From an uncultured Bacteroidales bacterium (lineage in GTDB: Bacteria > Bacteroidota > Bacteroidia > Bacteroidales > P3), in NCBI GenBank assembly GCA_947177315.1, contig CAMWTX010000007.1, positions 1 through 22,385 on the forward strand: 22,385 bases of DNA, given 5' to 3'. Positions 21,819 through 22,385 of the stretch are shown here, piece by piece. Each line of letters begins with the position of its first letter. Position 1 is the first letter of the stretch. The notes under the pieces are model-generated. The model had not been told where the DNA came from. It made no database searches and saw only the letters and a program-made list of their open reading frames with translations. The position numbers were made by a program, and so were the translations under genes.

Positions 21819-22385
21819 CTCCGCCTCCCTTTCTTTTTGGAGCCGTCAGGCCGAAACGATAGGCGGCGCCGATGCTCAACGTATAGGGATAGGCCCCCAC
21901 TTCCGTGCGGTTCGCGTCCAAAACATTATAGAAAGCGCCTTTGTAGGCGATATTGAGCTGCAAGCCGAAAGGAAACTCATAGCCGGCCATAACCGCCCAC
22001 CCCATGCTGTTATTCTGCATGGCCGACAGTTCGGTGTCGTCGTCTTTCTTATACAGGTCGAATTTCTCGCCCTTGCTTTCGAGAACCGCGTAATAACCGA
22101 AATCCACGTCAGGGCCAGTGCCGACAAACAGGCGGCTGCAATCCTTGAACCGCCATTGCCCCATCACATAGAAGGGAATTTCCACACTCAGATAGCGCAA
22201 ATTGGCCTTGATGCCATGCTGTTCGGTATGGGCTTGCTTGAAGTGATAGAAAATATCTATCTGAAGCGCCAGATGCTTGTGAATGTCGAAGAATACGAAA
22301 CCGCCTAGGCTGAATCCTGCGCCGGGCGTAGTCTTTGCCACTTGGGGCGAAACGCCGGTCATCAGGTAGGCGAAGGCGTTTGCCT
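21808..22385 (-). CDS. PorT-like outer-membrane beta-barrel (5' end outside window)
   Basis: The visible 192 residues show alternating hydrophobic strands with aromatic belts, for example LRYLSVEIPFYVMGQWRF, GWAVMAGYEFPFGLQLNIAY and the terminal YTLSIGAAYRFGL. This is the pattern of the small OmpA-like/PorT barrel family common in Bacteroidota. The frame is open to the right edge of the window, so the internal ATG at 22362 is not the true start and the signal peptide is outside. It overlaps the Omp85-like gene by 11 nt, so the two barrels are co-transcribed. Confidence 0.8.
   Translation of the reverse strand, partial: ANAFAYLMTGVSPQVAKTTPGAGFSLGGFVFFDIHKHLALQIDIFYHFKQAHTEQHGIKANLRYLSVEIPFYVMGQWRFKDCSRLFVGTGPDVDFGYYAVLESKGEKFDLYKKDDDTELSAMQNNSMGWAVMAGYEFPFGLQLNIAYKGAFYNVLDANRTEVGAYPYTLSIGAAYRFGLTAPKRKGGGDVD

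Noticed and set aside
1..22385. CRISPR array, tRNA, rRNA or integrase/transposase genes
   Set aside because: No regularly spaced repeats, no cloverleaf-like sequence and no recombinase or transposase motifs were found on either strand.

Overview
This window comes from a member of the Bacteroidota, most likely order Bacteroidales. The evidence is the Bacteroidota-type -7 promoter box (TAnnTTTG) in front of several genes, lineage-typical families (an IPExxxVDY-family protein, a PorT-like outer-membrane barrel, the Bacteroidota form of RsmI) and the gene order coiled-coil protein, zapA, rny. The host genes are moderately GC-rich; the exception is the ATPase gene at 6314-7726, which is visibly more AT-rich. 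I cannot name a genus from sequence alone.

Layout. 1-3400 (+): the tail of an unknown gene, a secreted S9 (prolyl oligopeptidase/DPP-like) peptidase whose first codons contain an intrinsic-terminator-like hairpin, and a PduO-type corrinoid adenosyltransferase. 3441-4483 (-): an IPExxxVDY-family protein and a small secreted protein. 4587-6186 (+): a PhnP-like metallo-hydrolase and thymidylate synthase. 6209-7790: an AT-rich cassette with one ATPase/putative PD-(D/E)XK nuclease gene between two copies of a 61-nt hairpin repeat; this is the strongest candidate for an undescribed mobile or selfish unit. 7921-14787 (-): a tightly packed seven-gene run, dnaA, RsmI-like methyltransferase, rarA, sufE, trans-prenyl diphosphate synthase, a small helical protein and a UbiB kinase. 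14788-15210: an AT-rich intergenic region with DnaA-box-like sites, a possible origin or dnaA control region. 15211-18027: a thioesterase (+) converging on rny, with zapA and a coiled-coil gene upstream of rny; the rny-zapA gap has a 6S-RNA-like fold. 18100-20541 (-): a compact three-gene operon of a GNAT-like protein, an IbrA-like PAPS-reductase-family protein and an IbrB-like ParB-domain protein. 20607-22385 (-): an Omp85-type barrel without POTRA domains and a PorT-like barrel that runs off the window.

How the genes fit together. The dnaA run joins replication initiation and fork repair (dnaA, rarA) with Fe-S assembly (sufE) and isoprenoid-quinone genes (prenyl synthase, small helical partner, UbiB). 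The zapA/rny block combines cell division, RNA turnover and probably a regulatory RNA. The two accessory units, the hairpin-flanked ATPase/nuclease and the GNAT-IbrA-IbrB operon, look like defence, mobile or phage-related modules set into a housekeeping background. All functions are inferred from motifs and family memory; no database search was possible.
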